Shown: positions 34,417 through 44,064, counted from the stretch's first letter. The stretch is DNA of 64,000 bases from SZUA-265 sp965651905 (GCA_965651905.1 CBFGUG010000012.1:72861-136860), one strand, 5' to 3'. The notes: generated from the sequence alone by a model not told the origin. Made by a program: numbers and translations.

Positions 34417-34986
34417 TCATTCCAGCGGGTTCGTCTCGGCGATACCTGGGCCGACGATCAGAACCATTCCCTCGGTGTCACGCTGAATCCGACCGCTCAT
34501 CGCAAACGTGGAATACACGCCATCCGCATTCAGATCGCCGTGAGCCCGCGCTTGAAAGGTGTCACCTTCGTCCTGGGCCCCCGCGGCGTCATAGTCGTAT
34601 TGGAAGTACTGAGGATCGTCGAGGCTGAACTGGAGACAGACCCAGCCCACGGAGCTCGTCCCGCCCCACTCCGATGGTCTACTCTGATACTTTGCGGAAC
34701 GGATTAACGTCGGGTCGGATGGCACGGCATCCGCGGAGCCACACAGCGCCAGGATGTCCTGCGATACGCTCCCCAGATCGATCACCGAGCTCTCCACCTT
34801 CGGTTTGAGAAATGCGGTGGTCGCGTCTTTGGCGATTCTGCCGAGCACCATGCGCGCCTCGGTCGATCGAGCGTGGAGGATGTACGACTTGACGCCGTAA
34901 ACGCCCATCGCAGCAAGCACACCGACGATCGCGACGACGATCATCAACTCGACCAGCGTGAAGCCACGGCGCGCCTGCCGCGCCAT
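34417..34986 (-). CDS. Type IV pilin-like protein (prepilin leader)
   Basis: The class-III leader is unmistakable: RRG followed by FTLVELMIVVAIVGVLAAM, with cleavage after Gly and Glu at mature position 5. Starting at the ATG 34986 gives a seven-residue leader and 189 residues; ATGs at 35007 and 35028 are alternatives. The globular part has two cysteines near the middle, and its last strand region is Asp/Gly-rich. It is either a major pilin, a minor pilin or a type II secretion pseudopilin. The pilMNOPQ genes lie 22 kb away. Confidence 0.8.
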   Translation of the reverse strand: MARQARRGFTLVELMIVVAIVGVLAAMGVYGVKSYILHARSTEARMVLGRIAKDATTAFLKPKVESSVIDLGSVSQDILALCGSADAVPSDPTLIRSAKYQSRPSEWGGTSSVGWVCLQFSLDDPQYFQYDYDAAGAQDEGDTFQARAHGDLNADGVYSTFAMSGRIQRDTEGMVLIVGPGIAETNPLE

Positions 34987-35244
34987 CACTCTGGGGCCTG
35001 GAGCCATGACCTCCACGGGGTATCTCATTCGTATCGCCTGCATTCTTCGTGACTCGCGCGAGAGCCTCACGCACTGAGTCTAGCAACGGCACGTAGGCAT
35101 GTTGCCAGTAGTCCCGACGTTGTGCAGACGGTGGAATCGAAGCCACGGTGACGGACGAACCAGGCCGGGACCGTTCCCAACTGGCGCACCTCACACCTGC
35201 GCCGTCGGCCTGGTTGCGTGCGACTTGCTACGACGCCGCCGCCG

Positions 35245-37191
35245 TCAGTCTGCGATATAGAGCAGGCGGTGCATGCCCAACTCCACGAAAATTTCAGGGT
35301 ATCCAGCCTCCGCCAGTGGGTAGAGGTCGAACACCCGGGTCTCCGAAATGCCTGCCTCACACGCGTCGCCATTGTCGATGTGCGTCAGATGGAGCGTCGT
35401 CGACGGCGTATTGCCCTGCTGCACGGAGTCGTAACACAACTCGAACTCGTGCTCCTCGCAGCCCCCTGAGTAGCTGACCGCCACCTCCAACAGCCCGTCG
35501 GAAATGGCGACGGCGTCATGTTGGAAGTCGGGAGTGTTCCGCTCGGGAGCACACGGGGCTATGGGAACTACTTCACACGCGAGGTCAGTGCAGCCCGTTA
35601 GCTCTCCATCCGCGCACGTGCACGTGTTGCAGGGGTCGCTGCCGGGGGTCGTTTCGCCATTGCCGTAAACCTGGCCGCGCACCTCACAGCTGCCCGGCGG
35701 GACCTCACATTCGAGCTGCCCCGCCTCACACGCACACTCCGTACCCGACACCGTAACCACCGTGCCGTCGGGCAGCTGCGCCCCGCTGTCGTCGGTACAC
35801 TCGGGATCTGGACAAGGCACGTCCCAACACTCGACGTTGCCCTGCTCACACTCGCACTGGGTGCACTCCTCACTCGATGGAACTTCGTCGCCGTGATCGT
35901 AGCTCGTGCCATCCACTTCGCACTGCGCGTTACACCCGACGGTCAGGCACTGGACTTCCCCCTCGTCGCAACGGCACTGTTCGCAGGGCACGTCGCTCGG
36001 GACGACGTCCCCGTCTTCGTACGATTCGCCATCCACCACGCAAACGGGGTCGGGACACGCGAGGTCGGTGCACGACACTTCGCCTTGGTCACAACTGCAG
36101 CTGTTGCAATCCGCTTCCCAAGTCTCGCCGTCGGCGTAGGAGGCTCCCTCGAAGCTGCAACTCCCCGCGCAGTTGAAAGAGAAACAAGTCACTTCACCCG
36201 CGTCGCACCGACAGGTCTGACAGTCCCACGTCCCCGGGACTCCTTCCCCATCTTCATACACTTCGCCGTCTATGATGCAGCTGTCGCCATCACACTCGTC
36301 ATCATCACACTCGACTTCGCCACCACTGCACGAACACTCAAGACAACCGTCCTCGAAACGCTCACCGTCCTCGTACTCTTCACCTCGATAGGTGCAGCGG
36401 TCATCGCTGCACATGCTGCTGTCGCATTCGACCTCCGAATCGCTGCATACGCATTCCAAACAGCCGTCTTCGAAACGCTCACCGTCTTCGTAGCGCGCCC
36501 CTTCGTACTCGCAGGTATCTTCGTCACAGCTGGAGTCATCACATTCGATCTCGGCCTCCGTGCAAACGCACTCGCGGCAGCCCGCCTGGAACTCCTCACC
36601 ATCCTGAAAGTCGATACCTCCGAGCTGGCAGCTGCCCTCGGTACACTCGTGCTGAGTACAAACCAACGTTCCCGACGCGCAGATGCAGGTGTTGCAGTCG
36701 ACGTCGATCGAGTCGCCATCGTCGATGGTTTGCCCCGCGAGTTCACAGTCGTCGCTGTCGCACGACTCTTCCGTGCAGGTGAACGTCCCGTTGGAACACG
36801 TGCAGGTGTTGCAACTGACGGAGAACTCCTCTCCATCTTCGTAACTGGTACCCCCGAGGTCGCAGCCTCCTGCGTTCGTACAGTCGGCGTCGCAACTGAG
36901 CTCGCCGTCCGTACACACACAGCTGCCGCAGGTGCGCTCGATACGCTGGCCGTCCGCTAGTGTCTGACCGCTCTGAAGCTCACAACTCGAGTCGCGAGCT
37001 GATGCTCCCGCATCTGCTCCGCCAGTCCCACCCGAACCAAAAGATTTGCCACCGCAGGCAGTCGCGAGCAGAAGTACCGCCAACAAGATAACGCTGTACG
37101 CCCAGGGCAGGCTGCCGCTCGAACCTCTGCGGGGACAGTTCCCTGCCATGCGCTGTTGCCAAGTCTCGAGTCGGGTTGGGGCAAGCATCAT
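35245..37191 (-). CDS. Lipoprotein with twelve VWC-like cysteine-rich repeats
   Basis: A 648-residue protein with signal peptide and lipobox LATAC, supported by GGAG five bases before the ATG at 37191. Residues about 70-545 are twelve tandem repeats of 33-38 residues, consensus C-x4-G-x2-Y-x-D-G-E-x-F-x5-8-C-x2-C-x-C-x5-8-C-x3-4-C, the pattern of von Willebrand factor type C modules. Repeats 5 and 6 share YEDGERFEDGCLEC, suggesting recent duplication; repeat 11 is diverged. A C-terminal domain of about 100 residues follows (DFQHDAVAISDGLLEVAVSYSGGCEEHEFEL). It is a highly disulfide-bonded, acidic surface protein, perhaps adhesive or a ligand-binding stalk. Confidence 0.85.
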   Translation of the reverse strand: MMLAPTRLETWQQRMAGNCPRRGSSGSLPWAYSVILLAVLLLATACGGKSFGSGGTGGADAGASARDSSCELQSGQTLADGQRIERTCGSCVCTDGELSCDADCTNAGGCDLGGTSYEDGEEFSVSCNTCTCSNGTFTCTEESCDSDDCELAGQTIDDGDSIDVDCNTCICASGTLVCTQHECTEGSCQLGGIDFQDGEEFQAGCRECVCTEAEIECDDSSCDEDTCEYEGARYEDGERFEDGCLECVCSDSEVECDSSMCSDDRCTYRGEEYEDGERFEDGCLECSCSGGEVECDDDECDGDSCIIDGEVYEDGEGVPGTWDCQTCRCDAGEVTCFSFNCAGSCSFEGASYADGETWEADCNSCSCDQGEVSCTDLACPDPVCVVDGESYEDGDVVPSDVPCEQCRCDEGEVQCLTVGCNAQCEVDGTSYDHGDEVPSSEECTQCECEQGNVECWDVPCPDPECTDDSGAQLPDGTVVTVSGTECACEAGQLECEVPPGSCEVRGQVYGNGETTPGSDPCNTCTCADGELTGCTDLACEVVPIAPCAPERNTPDFQHDAVAISDGLLEVAVSYSGGCEEHEFELCYDSVQQGNTPSTTLHLTHIDNGDACEAGISETRVFDLYPLAEAGYPEIFVELGMHRLLYIAD

Positions 37192-37499
37192 TCATTCTCC
37201 GAAAGCCAAGGGCACATCGGGGCGCCGCTGATCGCCGCGCCCCCAATCTCCAGATCGTTCCCTGCAGCGAGTGTGCCATCCGCGGCCGGGCTCGCAAACT
37301 GCCATGACGCGAGCTCACACGGCCAAACAAACCGCAGCCTGCGTGCCAGGCATGTGCCAACGTGAGCCATACATGCATGCGGCTGGGTGGACGCCAAGCC
37401 GTTCTCAGTGGCGCAACCGAAGCGACCGCCGCACCCACCAAAGCAATGCTCTCATCACGATGGCGCACCCGAACCAGGTAGACGACAATCGCGCACCTC
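37192..37499. other. Divergent intergenic region
   Basis: Three hundred and eight bases between the divergent VWC-repeat lipoprotein and EEP genes. Apart from the ribosome site of the former (GGAG close to 37195) I see no gene, clear promoter or repeat. Confidence 0.5.
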
Positions 37500-38282
37500 A
37501 TGCGGCTGATGACCTACAACATCCTCACGGGAGGCGTCGATCACGACGACTCGACGCGTCTGACACGAGTGCTCGCGATAGTCCAAGAGCAGCAGCCTGA
37601 CGTCCTGGTGCTCAACGAGTGCAATCACTTCGACGCGCGCGGCAATCAAACGCTGCACGCGGTCGAGAGGCAGCTGGGCATGCGCGGAGTTCTGGCCCGA
37701 GCAGCTACAGGCTTTCACGTCGCGATACTCGTTCGTGACCTAGCGCTCGTAGAAAGTGAACAGGTCCAACCCGCGTACCATGCGATGCTCAAGGTGACGG
37801 CACTGTGGGGACGACAGCCCGTGACCATCCTAGGCGCACACTTGTGCCCCTTCGGAGGCACTCATCGACTGCTCGAAGCAGAGTTGATGACCCGATTCGC
37901 CCTCGACGCCGAGTGGGTGTTCGCGGCAGGCGATCTAAACGCCATCAGCCCGAACGACGCCAGCCGCATCGATACTTCGGGCTGGCCCGAACGCAGGCGG
38001 GCTAGGCACGAATTTCAAGGAACGATCGACACGCGGGCCATCGACACCCTGCAGCGCGCGGGCCTCGTCGACTTGGCGCTCGCCGCCGATAACCCCGCAC
38101 CAACCATCGGCATGATGCAGGGCACGCCTGAAAGCCACCGAGGCCGCATCGACTACGTCTTCGGAACGCGTCCCGTCGCCGCAACCCTGCGAAGCTCCCA
38201 CGTCGTGAGCAACGACGAAGCCCGCACCGCTTCCGATCACCTGCCGCTAGTGGTCGACGTGGAAGTCCCACGTAGCGCCTGA
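37500..38282 (+). CDS. Endonuclease/exonuclease/phosphatase-family hydrolase
   Basis: A 260-residue EEP-superfamily protein. Catalytic motifs appear in order: TYNILTGG with the metal-binding Asn, LVLNEC with the metal Glu, GAHLCPFGG with the substrate His, AAGDLNAI, RIDYVFGT and SDHLPLVVDV with the catalytic His. These enzymes hydrolyse phosphodiester or phosphomonoester bonds in nucleic acids, sphingolipids or phosphoinositides. There is no signal peptide. The specific substrate is unknown. The palindrome array lies immediately downstream. Confidence 0.85.
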   Translation: MRLMTYNILTGGVDHDDSTRLTRVLAIVQEQQPDVLVLNECNHFDARGNQTLHAVERQLGMRGVLARAATGFHVAILVRDLALVESEQVQPAYHAMLKVTALWGRQPVTILGAHLCPFGGTHRLLEAELMTRFALDAEWVFAAGDLNAISPNDASRIDTSGWPERRRARHEFQGTIDTRAIDTLQRAGLVDLALAADNPAPTIGMMQGTPESHRGRIDYVFGTRPVAATLRSSHVVSNDEARTASDHLPLVVDVEVPRSA

Positions 38283-38371
38283 CGCACGGGGCTCGCACGG
38301 TCGGGGTCCGCTCGGCTGAGCTCGACCCGATGAGGCAGGTCATTCACTCGTACACATGAGAGTGCGCGATC

Positions 38372-38636
38372 GCGGGTAACCCGCTGCGTTTGCAGGCCGT
38401 GGGGTCGAAGTAGCGGGTGACCCGCTCAATTTCGGGGCTTTTCGTCGTCGTACGAGCGGGTCACCCGCTCCGCGGAGGCCGACAGCTCGCTGATAGAGCG
38501 GGTCACCCGCTGCGTTTTCAGGCTGAAATCGCCAAATCGGAGCGGGTCACCCGCTCTTTCAGCCCCGCAGCCGCCAAAACCGAGCGGGTCACCCGCTCCC
38601 CGAGCGCGCTTGGGGCCGTGCCGAGCGGGTTACCCG
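38372..38636. repeat. Array of seven perfect 13-bp palindromes at about 42-bp spacing
   Basis: The core GCGGGTNACCCGC occurs at 38372, 38413, 38456, 38498, 38542, 38584 and 38624 (start positions). Arms are identical in all seven, while the central base is A, G, C, C, C, C, T. Five to six copies extend to GAGCGGGTNACCCGCTC. Start-to-start distances are 41, 43, 42, 44, 42 and 40 bases, close to four helical turns. The spacers differ from each other apart from a few shared GC-rich words. It fills the 434-base gap between two converging genes (EEP hydrolase and ThDP decarboxylase). Confidence 0.9.
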
Positions 38637-38716
38637 CTCGCGCGGGGCGGGCTCGGTTTCGCCCTCGCGTGAGAGCGCACCGCTCGTTCACTCCGTGAAC
38701 CCCCATCGGCAGCGAT

Positions 38717-40342
38717 CTAGCTCGTCGACGCGCGCAGCTTCTTGAAGCCGTCGACGAAGCGACGCAGCGTGGGGGACAGCTCGCCGCGCTCGAGCATCAC
38801 CTCGATCAGCACGAAGTGGTCTGTGCGCTGCCACGCGTGTCGAAGCCCTGCAGCGAGTTCCGCGCGCGTTTTCACTCGCAGCCCTTCCCCACCGAGGGCC
38901 GTGGCGATCTGACTGAAGTTCAGTTCGTCCAGGTCGTTGAACTTGGACTCGGGCTGGAACGCTCGGAGCATCTCCCAACTAGCGTTGTTGAACACGAGCA
39001 CGATGGGCGCCCAGCCGTAACGACGACAGCTCGCCAGCTCCCAGCCCGTCATTTGAAACGCGCCGTCACCTACGACGATCAGCGGACGTTGCCCGGTTGC
39101 CGCGCACAAGCCGAGCCCTGCGGGCACGCCGAAACCCATCGTCGCATAGTAACCAGGGGCCACCAACTCCGTGTGCTCGAAGTCCATGGCAGTGAACAAG
39201 CAGTCGCCGATGTCGGAGCTGACGGGCAAGGTGCCGTGTTCTGCGAAAAAGTCGTTGACCGCCGTGGCGATATCGAGCGGTTTGATCGGCGCGTCGTCAG
39301 CGGGCATGGACCTGGGGTATTCGAAACGCGGGCGTGCCGAACGCGGCCCTTGCTCGACCCCTGCAGCAAGAGCGCTGACCAAATCGGCGAGGGGAATGTC
39401 GGGGTAGATGTGGTAACCCATGGACACGGCGCCATCGCACGCGAGCACTGATTTTCTCAGATTCACTCGCCGCTCGGAGATTCCGAAATTGCTGTCTGAA
39501 GTGATCACACCGAGCAGGATCAGCGCATCGGATTGTTCCACGAGGTCCGTGATGGCCGGGTCGCCTGCTACTCCGAGATAAGTGCCGCGGAGCGCAACGT
39601 CAGCATCCGCCAATAGTCCACGCCCCATCAGCGTCGTGACCACGGGCAGCCCGAGTTTCGTGGCCAGCTGAGCGACTGCACTTTCGAGGCCAAAGCGACG
39701 GATCTCGATGCCGACGAGCAGTACGGGCGACTTCGCGGAAGCGATCTGTCGCAGGATTTCCGCAGCGCAACTCTCTAGCGCCTCGGGATCTACGGGCGCA
39801 GGCGGCGCGGGATCGGGCACGGGCTGGGTTGGCGCGAAGACCTTGTCGCGTGGTACCTCGATGTAAACAGGCCGCGACTCCTGCAGACACTTGCTGAGCA
39901 CACGTGCGATCGCCTCTGGCGCACGCTCAGGCTCGTCCAATATCACCTGGTCACAGGTCAACTCTTTGAAGATCTCGAGCTGAGACTTCAAGTTCTTGGC
40001 TTGATGATGCACGAGCAAGCCGCTCGACGCGTCAGCGATGCCAGGCCCGCCAGACAACACGACGAGCGGCGACTTCTCAGCATACGCAGACGCCACGGCG
40101 TTGACCATGTTGAAAGCGCCCGCGCCATAGGTCACGGCAGCCACCGAAAGGCCTCCGTGATATCGAGCGGCGCCATCCGCCGCAAACCCCACCGACGGCT
40201 CGTGACTGAGCAAGTAACACGGCAAGATCTCGCTCTCTTCAATCACCTTGAAGAGCGGCAACGCAAAATCACCCGGGATGCCGAAGATTTCTTTCGCGCC
40301 ATAACGCCGCAACGCGTGGAGCAGTGACTCGGCAAGGTTCAC
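38717..40342 (-). CDS. Thiamine-diphosphate 2-oxoacid decarboxylase (indolepyruvate/phenylpyruvate decarboxylase family)
   Basis: A 541-residue ThDP enzyme. Motifs: the activating Glu in LSHEPSVGFAADGAAR, the central domain (PVLLVGIEIRRFG), and the cofactor motif GDGAFQMTGWELAS...IVLVFNN. The overall pattern (GIPGDFALPLF at the N-terminus) is that of pyruvate/indolepyruvate/branched-chain oxoacid decarboxylases rather than acetolactate synthase. It probably removes CO2 from an aromatic or branched 2-oxo acid to give the aldehyde. The GTG at 40342 has GGGGAG upstream. It lies 73 bases behind the ABC/Omp85 operon on the same strand. Confidence 0.88.
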   Translation of the reverse strand: MNLAESLLHALRRYGAKEIFGIPGDFALPLFKVIEESEILPCYLLSHEPSVGFAADGAARYHGGLSVAAVTYGAGAFNMVNAVASAYAEKSPLVVLSGGPGIADASSGLLVHHQAKNLKSQLEIFKELTCDQVILDEPERAPEAIARVLSKCLQESRPVYIEVPRDKVFAPTQPVPDPAPPAPVDPEALESCAAEILRQIASAKSPVLLVGIEIRRFGLESAVAQLATKLGLPVVTTLMGRGLLADADVALRGTYLGVAGDPAITDLVEQSDALILLGVITSDSNFGISERRVNLRKSVLACDGAVSMGYHIYPDIPLADLVSALAAGVEQGPRSARPRFEYPRSMPADDAPIKPLDIATAVNDFFAEHGTLPVSSDIGDCLFTAMDFEHTELVAPGYYATMGFGVPAGLGLCAATGQRPLIVVGDGAFQMTGWELASCRRYGWAPIVLVFNNASWEMLRAFQPESKFNDLDELNFSQIATALGGEGLRVKTRAELAAGLRHAWQRTDHFVLIEVMLERGELSPTLRRFVDGFKKLRASTS

Positions 40343-40414
40343 GCAGCACTCCCCACGAAGTAACGAGCAGCCTCACTGCGCCCGCGGTTCGTGCACCCTT
40401 CGAACGCTCGTCTC

Positions 40415-42229
40415 TCAGCCCCGCTCCGCTTCATGGGAGAAGTGTAGCGCGTGCAACTTGGCATACAAGCCACCCAACTGGAGCAATTCGTCGTGAGTGC
40501 CCTGCTCGACGACTCTTCCCTTTTGCAACACCACGAGCCTGTCGACCGCGCGAATGGTGCTGAGGCGATGCGCGATGATGATCGCCGTTCGATCTTTGAT
40601 GAGCTCGTCGAGCGCGCGCTGCAAGCGTCCCTCGGTCTCCGAGTCGACGCTGGCGGTCGCTTCGTCGAGCACCAAGATTGGTGCGTCGCGATACAGCGCG
40701 CGAGCGAACGCGATCAGCTGCCGTTCACCTGCCGAAAAGTTTTGCCCCCGTTCCTCGACGGGCGCGTCGAGACCACCCGGCCGCTGCGCGAACAACGCGT
40801 ACGCATCGATCCGTCGCAGCACCTGCTCGACCCGATCCATCGCGGGCACTTCACCCGCGGCGATGTTTTCTGCGACAGTCCCAGGAAACAAGAAGACATC
40901 CTGCGGCACCACGGCAAAGTGATCGCGCAGTTCCGAACGCTCCAGCCCGAGCACGTCCTTGCCACCGACTCGAACGGTGCCGCCGACGACATCGTACAGC
41001 CTCAACAGCAACGAGGCGATGGTCGTCTTGCCCGAACCCGTAGGACCAACCAGGGCGATCTTTTCCCCCTTGCGCACGCGCATGTCCACATCAGTCAAGA
41101 CCGGGACACCCGGATTGTACTCGAAGTCGACGTGTTCGAGTTGCAGTGCGTAGTCGTCGTCCGTGTCGGGCTTGCCCGACTTCTTCGGTGCGTCACGCTC
41201 GGCAACGTCGAGCAGTGTAAACACACGCTCCGCACCCGCCATGGAACTCTGCAGCAAGGTGTAACGCTGGGCCAGCGCGGTGATCGGCTCGAAGAACGCT
41301 TTGACGTAAGCGTTGAACGCCACCAGCACCCCAAAGCTGACCGGGTGAAACCCCAGCGCCCACAGAATCGACGCCAGCGAAATCGCCATCACCGTGTCGA
41401 TCGCTGCGTCCTGCATGGCGTCGTATTTGATCGAGTTCAGGTTCGCGTCGCGATACGCCGCGTTGATCTCGTCGAACTCTTCGGCAGCAGCATCTTGCTG
41501 GTTGAACGCCTGCACCACGGTCATGCCCGTGACCTGCTCGTTCATGTTGGCGTTCATGCGCGCCGTCTTGGCGCGGATCTCGCGGAACGCCGCGCGATGA
41601 CGCTTGCGCACTTGGCGCACCAGAATCGCAACAGGCGGCACGGCGAGGAACGCCACGATGGCCAGCTGCCAATCGAGCAGCAACATCATCACCACCACAC
41701 CGAGCAAACGCAGAATGTCCGTGGCGATCGCAAACGCGTCGCTGGCGGCGAGCTCCAGGATCGCGTCCGTGTCGTTGGTCACGCGCGTGACCAAACGACC
41801 CACGGGTTGACGATCGAAGAAGCGCAACGGCAACGTGTGAAGGAACGAGAAGATGTGCCTGCGCAAGTCGGCAACCGTGCGAGCACCCAGCAGCTGGGTC
41901 GCGTAGATGCGCACGACCTGAATGATCTGCTCGAAGATCACGACGCCTGCGAAAATTGCCGCGCCCTGCATCAACACGGACTCGTCTTTGGCGACGATAC
42001 CCGAATCGATCGTCCACTGCATGATCAACGGGCGCACCAACGCCGTTGCAGAGACCAGCACCCCGAAGCCCACGCCCAAGAACAACAAGACGCGATGCGG
42101 ACGCACGAAGCGCCACAGCCTGCGCAGAATGCGACCATCGTAGGTCTGCGCAAACCCTGCTTCCTCGTGGAACTGGCGCAGGATGTCTTCCGTGCGCCGC
42201 TTCGCTTTCGCGCTGCTCGGGGGCGTCAT
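40415..42229 (-). CDS. ABC exporter half-transporter (catalytically competent Walker B, degenerate signature)
   Basis: A 604-residue fusion of a six-helix membrane domain (residues about 40-330) and an ATPase domain (about 365-600). Walker A GPTGSGKTT near 395, signature FSAGE instead of LSGGQ near 498, Walker B LVLDEAT with catalytic Glu, and an H-loop IIAHRLST. Its start overlaps the stop of the partner half-transporter (ATGA, 42226-42229). The two are typical of a heterodimeric MdlAB/BmrCD/TM287-288-type exporter of lipids or drugs. Confidence 0.92.
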   Translation of the reverse strand: MTPPSSAKAKRRTEDILRQFHEEAGFAQTYDGRILRRLWRFVRPHRVLLFLGVGFGVLVSATALVRPLIMQWTIDSGIVAKDESVLMQGAAIFAGVVIFEQIIQVVRIYATQLLGARTVADLRRHIFSFLHTLPLRFFDRQPVGRLVTRVTNDTDAILELAASDAFAIATDILRLLGVVVMMLLLDWQLAIVAFLAVPPVAILVRQVRKRHRAAFREIRAKTARMNANMNEQVTGMTVVQAFNQQDAAAEEFDEINAAYRDANLNSIKYDAMQDAAIDTVMAISLASILWALGFHPVSFGVLVAFNAYVKAFFEPITALAQRYTLLQSSMAGAERVFTLLDVAERDAPKKSGKPDTDDDYALQLEHVDFEYNPGVPVLTDVDMRVRKGEKIALVGPTGSGKTTIASLLLRLYDVVGGTVRVGGKDVLGLERSELRDHFAVVPQDVFLFPGTVAENIAAGEVPAMDRVEQVLRRIDAYALFAQRPGGLDAPVEERGQNFSAGERQLIAFARALYRDAPILVLDEATASVDSETEGRLQRALDELIKDRTAIIIAHRLSTIRAVDRLVVLQKGRVVEQGTHDELLQLGGLYAKLHALHFSHEAERG

Positions 42230-44064
42230 GCCGTCGCCTCCGCGAGCTCTTGTTCACCCAGGCGCTGCAGTTCACTCTCGACGCGCTGTTCTTCTGCGAA
42301 GTCGGCGTACAAGCCTCCGCGAGCCAATAGCTCGTCGTGGGTACCGCGTTCGACCACACGCCCCTCGTCGAGCACGATGATGGAATCACAACGCTGCGCG
42401 GCGGCCACGCGATGCGTGATCAAGATCACTCCGCGTTTGGCCCGCTGCCGATCGATGGCTTTGAGGATGTTCGCCTCCGTTCGGCCATCGACTGCGCTCA
42501 GCGGATCATCGAGCACCAAAATTTTCGGTTCACTGACCAGCGCTCTGGCGAGTGAGGTGCGTTGTTTCTGACCACCAGACAGTTGCACGCCGCGTTCGCC
42601 CACGACCGTGTCGAAACCGTCGGGCAAAGACTCGATCTCTTCGAGAATTTGCGCCTCGTCTGCCGCTTCCCGAACTCGCGCTGCGGCGGCCTCCGAGTCG
42701 GGGTCGCTGAGCACGTAGGCGACGTTTCTGCCGACGGTCGTCGAAAACAAGAACGGGTCCTGCTGCGCGTAACCAATGGCGGATCTCAACTGCTCGAGCG
42801 GAAGGTCGCAAACATCCGTGCCATTGAGAAAGATCGCCCCGCGCGGTGTCGCCTGCAGGCGGGCGAGTAGTAACGCCAGCGTCGTCTTGCCCGATCCAGT
42901 CTTACCGACGATGGCCAGGGACTCGCCCGCTGGCAGCTCGAAGTCCACCCCGTGCAGCACTGGCTTGCCCGGATACGAAAACGTCAGCCCCTCGACGCGC
43001 AATGTCACGCCGCCCGGCTGAAGCGGCTCGCTGCCGTCGGTGATGTCCGGCTGAATGTCGAACAACGCCTTTACGCGGGAATAACTGGCGCGCCCGCGCT
43101 GCACCACGCTGATCAAGAACCCCAGCGAGATCAGCGGCCAGGTCAGTCGCGACAGCGCACGAAAGAAGGCCAAGAACGCCCCTTCGTCGAAGGTGGGGTC
43201 GGTGAGAACCAGGTGACCGCCGTACCACAGCAACACGATGATGCCGATCGAACTGAACGCCTGCATCACGGGCCACATGACGCCGCGCAAGCGAGCCAAA
43301 CGCAGCGCCTTGTCGAGATAGTCCGAGTTTGCGCGCTCGAAGCGCTGTTGCTCGGAGCCTTCGAGGCCAAACGAGCGAACCACCCGAACGCCCGCGATGC
43401 TCGACTGCACGCGGTCACTGAGCTGACCCAACGCGGCCTGATTGTCGCGTTGGCGCTTGAACATCTGCTTGGAAAAGATGAACACCACAATCAACAACAG
43501 CGGCAGCCCAGCGAGTGAGGCAAGCGTCAACTTCACGCTGCGTTCCAGCGTCACCGCGAGTGCACTCACCAGCGCAAACGTCGTCCCGAACAGATTGAGC
43601 ACGCCAAAACCGAGCAACAGACGAATCTGCCCCAGGTCGTTGGTCACGCGGCTCATGATCTCGCCCGTGGGCATCTTGCTGTAGAAAGCCGGGCCCAGGC
43701 GCTGAAGGTGGTGGAGTAACGCGCGACGGATCTCGTACTCGGCGTTGCGCCCGCCGTTGAAGATGGCAACGCGCGAAAGCACACGGACCCCAAACGACAC
43801 CAGCGCAATACCCACCAGCAGCAGCCCCAACGTCCCCAGCTGGCCTTGCGTCGTGCCAACCGCGACGTCCACGGCGTCGTCGAGTTGATTGTCGAACTCG
43901 TACTGCAGGTACTGATACGCGGCGAGCAGGAAGAGACCTGCGAGGTATCCAGGTGACTGCCGCTTGAACTGATCCCAGAGGCCGAACGGGATCTCAGCTG
44001 CGGGAGTCTTCTTGGCGACCAGCCAGCGTCGGCGTTCAGCTGGTCGGGATGGAGAAACTGACAC
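42226..44064 (-). CDS. ABC exporter half-transporter (degenerate Walker B)
   Basis: A 612-residue half-transporter with an N-terminal membrane domain (about 35-330) and an ATPase domain. Walker A is GKTGSGKTT near 395 and the signature LSGGQ is canonical, but Walker B is LVLDDPLS, so the catalytic Glu is Asp. Paired with the FSAGE partner, this puts both defects in the same composite site, the hallmark of asymmetric heterodimeric exporters. The GTG at 44064 shares one base with the TAG stop of the Omp85 gene (TAGTG). Confidence 0.92.
   Translation of the reverse strand: MSVSPSRPAERRRWLVAKKTPAAEIPFGLWDQFKRQSPGYLAGLFLLAAYQYLQYEFDNQLDDAVDVAVGTTQGQLGTLGLLLVGIALVSFGVRVLSRVAIFNGGRNAEYEIRRALLHHLQRLGPAFYSKMPTGEIMSRVTNDLGQIRLLLGFGVLNLFGTTFALVSALAVTLERSVKLTLASLAGLPLLLIVVFIFSKQMFKRQRDNQAALGQLSDRVQSSIAGVRVVRSFGLEGSEQQRFERANSDYLDKALRLARLRGVMWPVMQAFSSIGIIVLLWYGGHLVLTDPTFDEGAFLAFFRALSRLTWPLISLGFLISVVQRGRASYSRVKALFDIQPDITDGSEPLQPGGVTLRVEGLTFSYPGKPVLHGVDFELPAGESLAIVGKTGSGKTTLALLLARLQATPRGAIFLNGTDVCDLPLEQLRSAIGYAQQDPFLFSTTVGRNVAYVLSDPDSEAAAARVREAADEAQILEEIESLPDGFDTVVGERGVQLSGGQKQRTSLARALVSEPKILVLDDPLSAVDGRTEANILKAIDRQRAKRGVILITHRVAAAQRCDSIIVLDEGRVVERGTHDELLARGGLYADFAEEQRVESELQRLGEQELAEATA

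Noticed and set aside
35893..36960. 355-codon open frame on the plus strand
   Set aside because: Antisense to the cysteine-rich repeats; its repeating composition is a mirror of those repeats.
38372..38636. CRISPR array for the evenly spaced repeats
   Set aside because: The repeated unit is a 13-17 bp perfect palindrome, not a 23-50 bp CRISPR repeat; the centre base varies; no cas genes are nearby.
38417..38698. Plus-strand 93-codon frame encoding repeated ERVTRS or RAGHPL words
   Set aside because: The repetition comes from the DNA palindromes, which read similarly on both strands; the repeats fall in different frames along the sequence.
40451..42571. 706-codon open frame on the plus strand
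   Set aside because: It lies antisense across two well-supported ABC transporter genes, with His/Arg/Gln-rich composition typical of GC-rich shadow frames.
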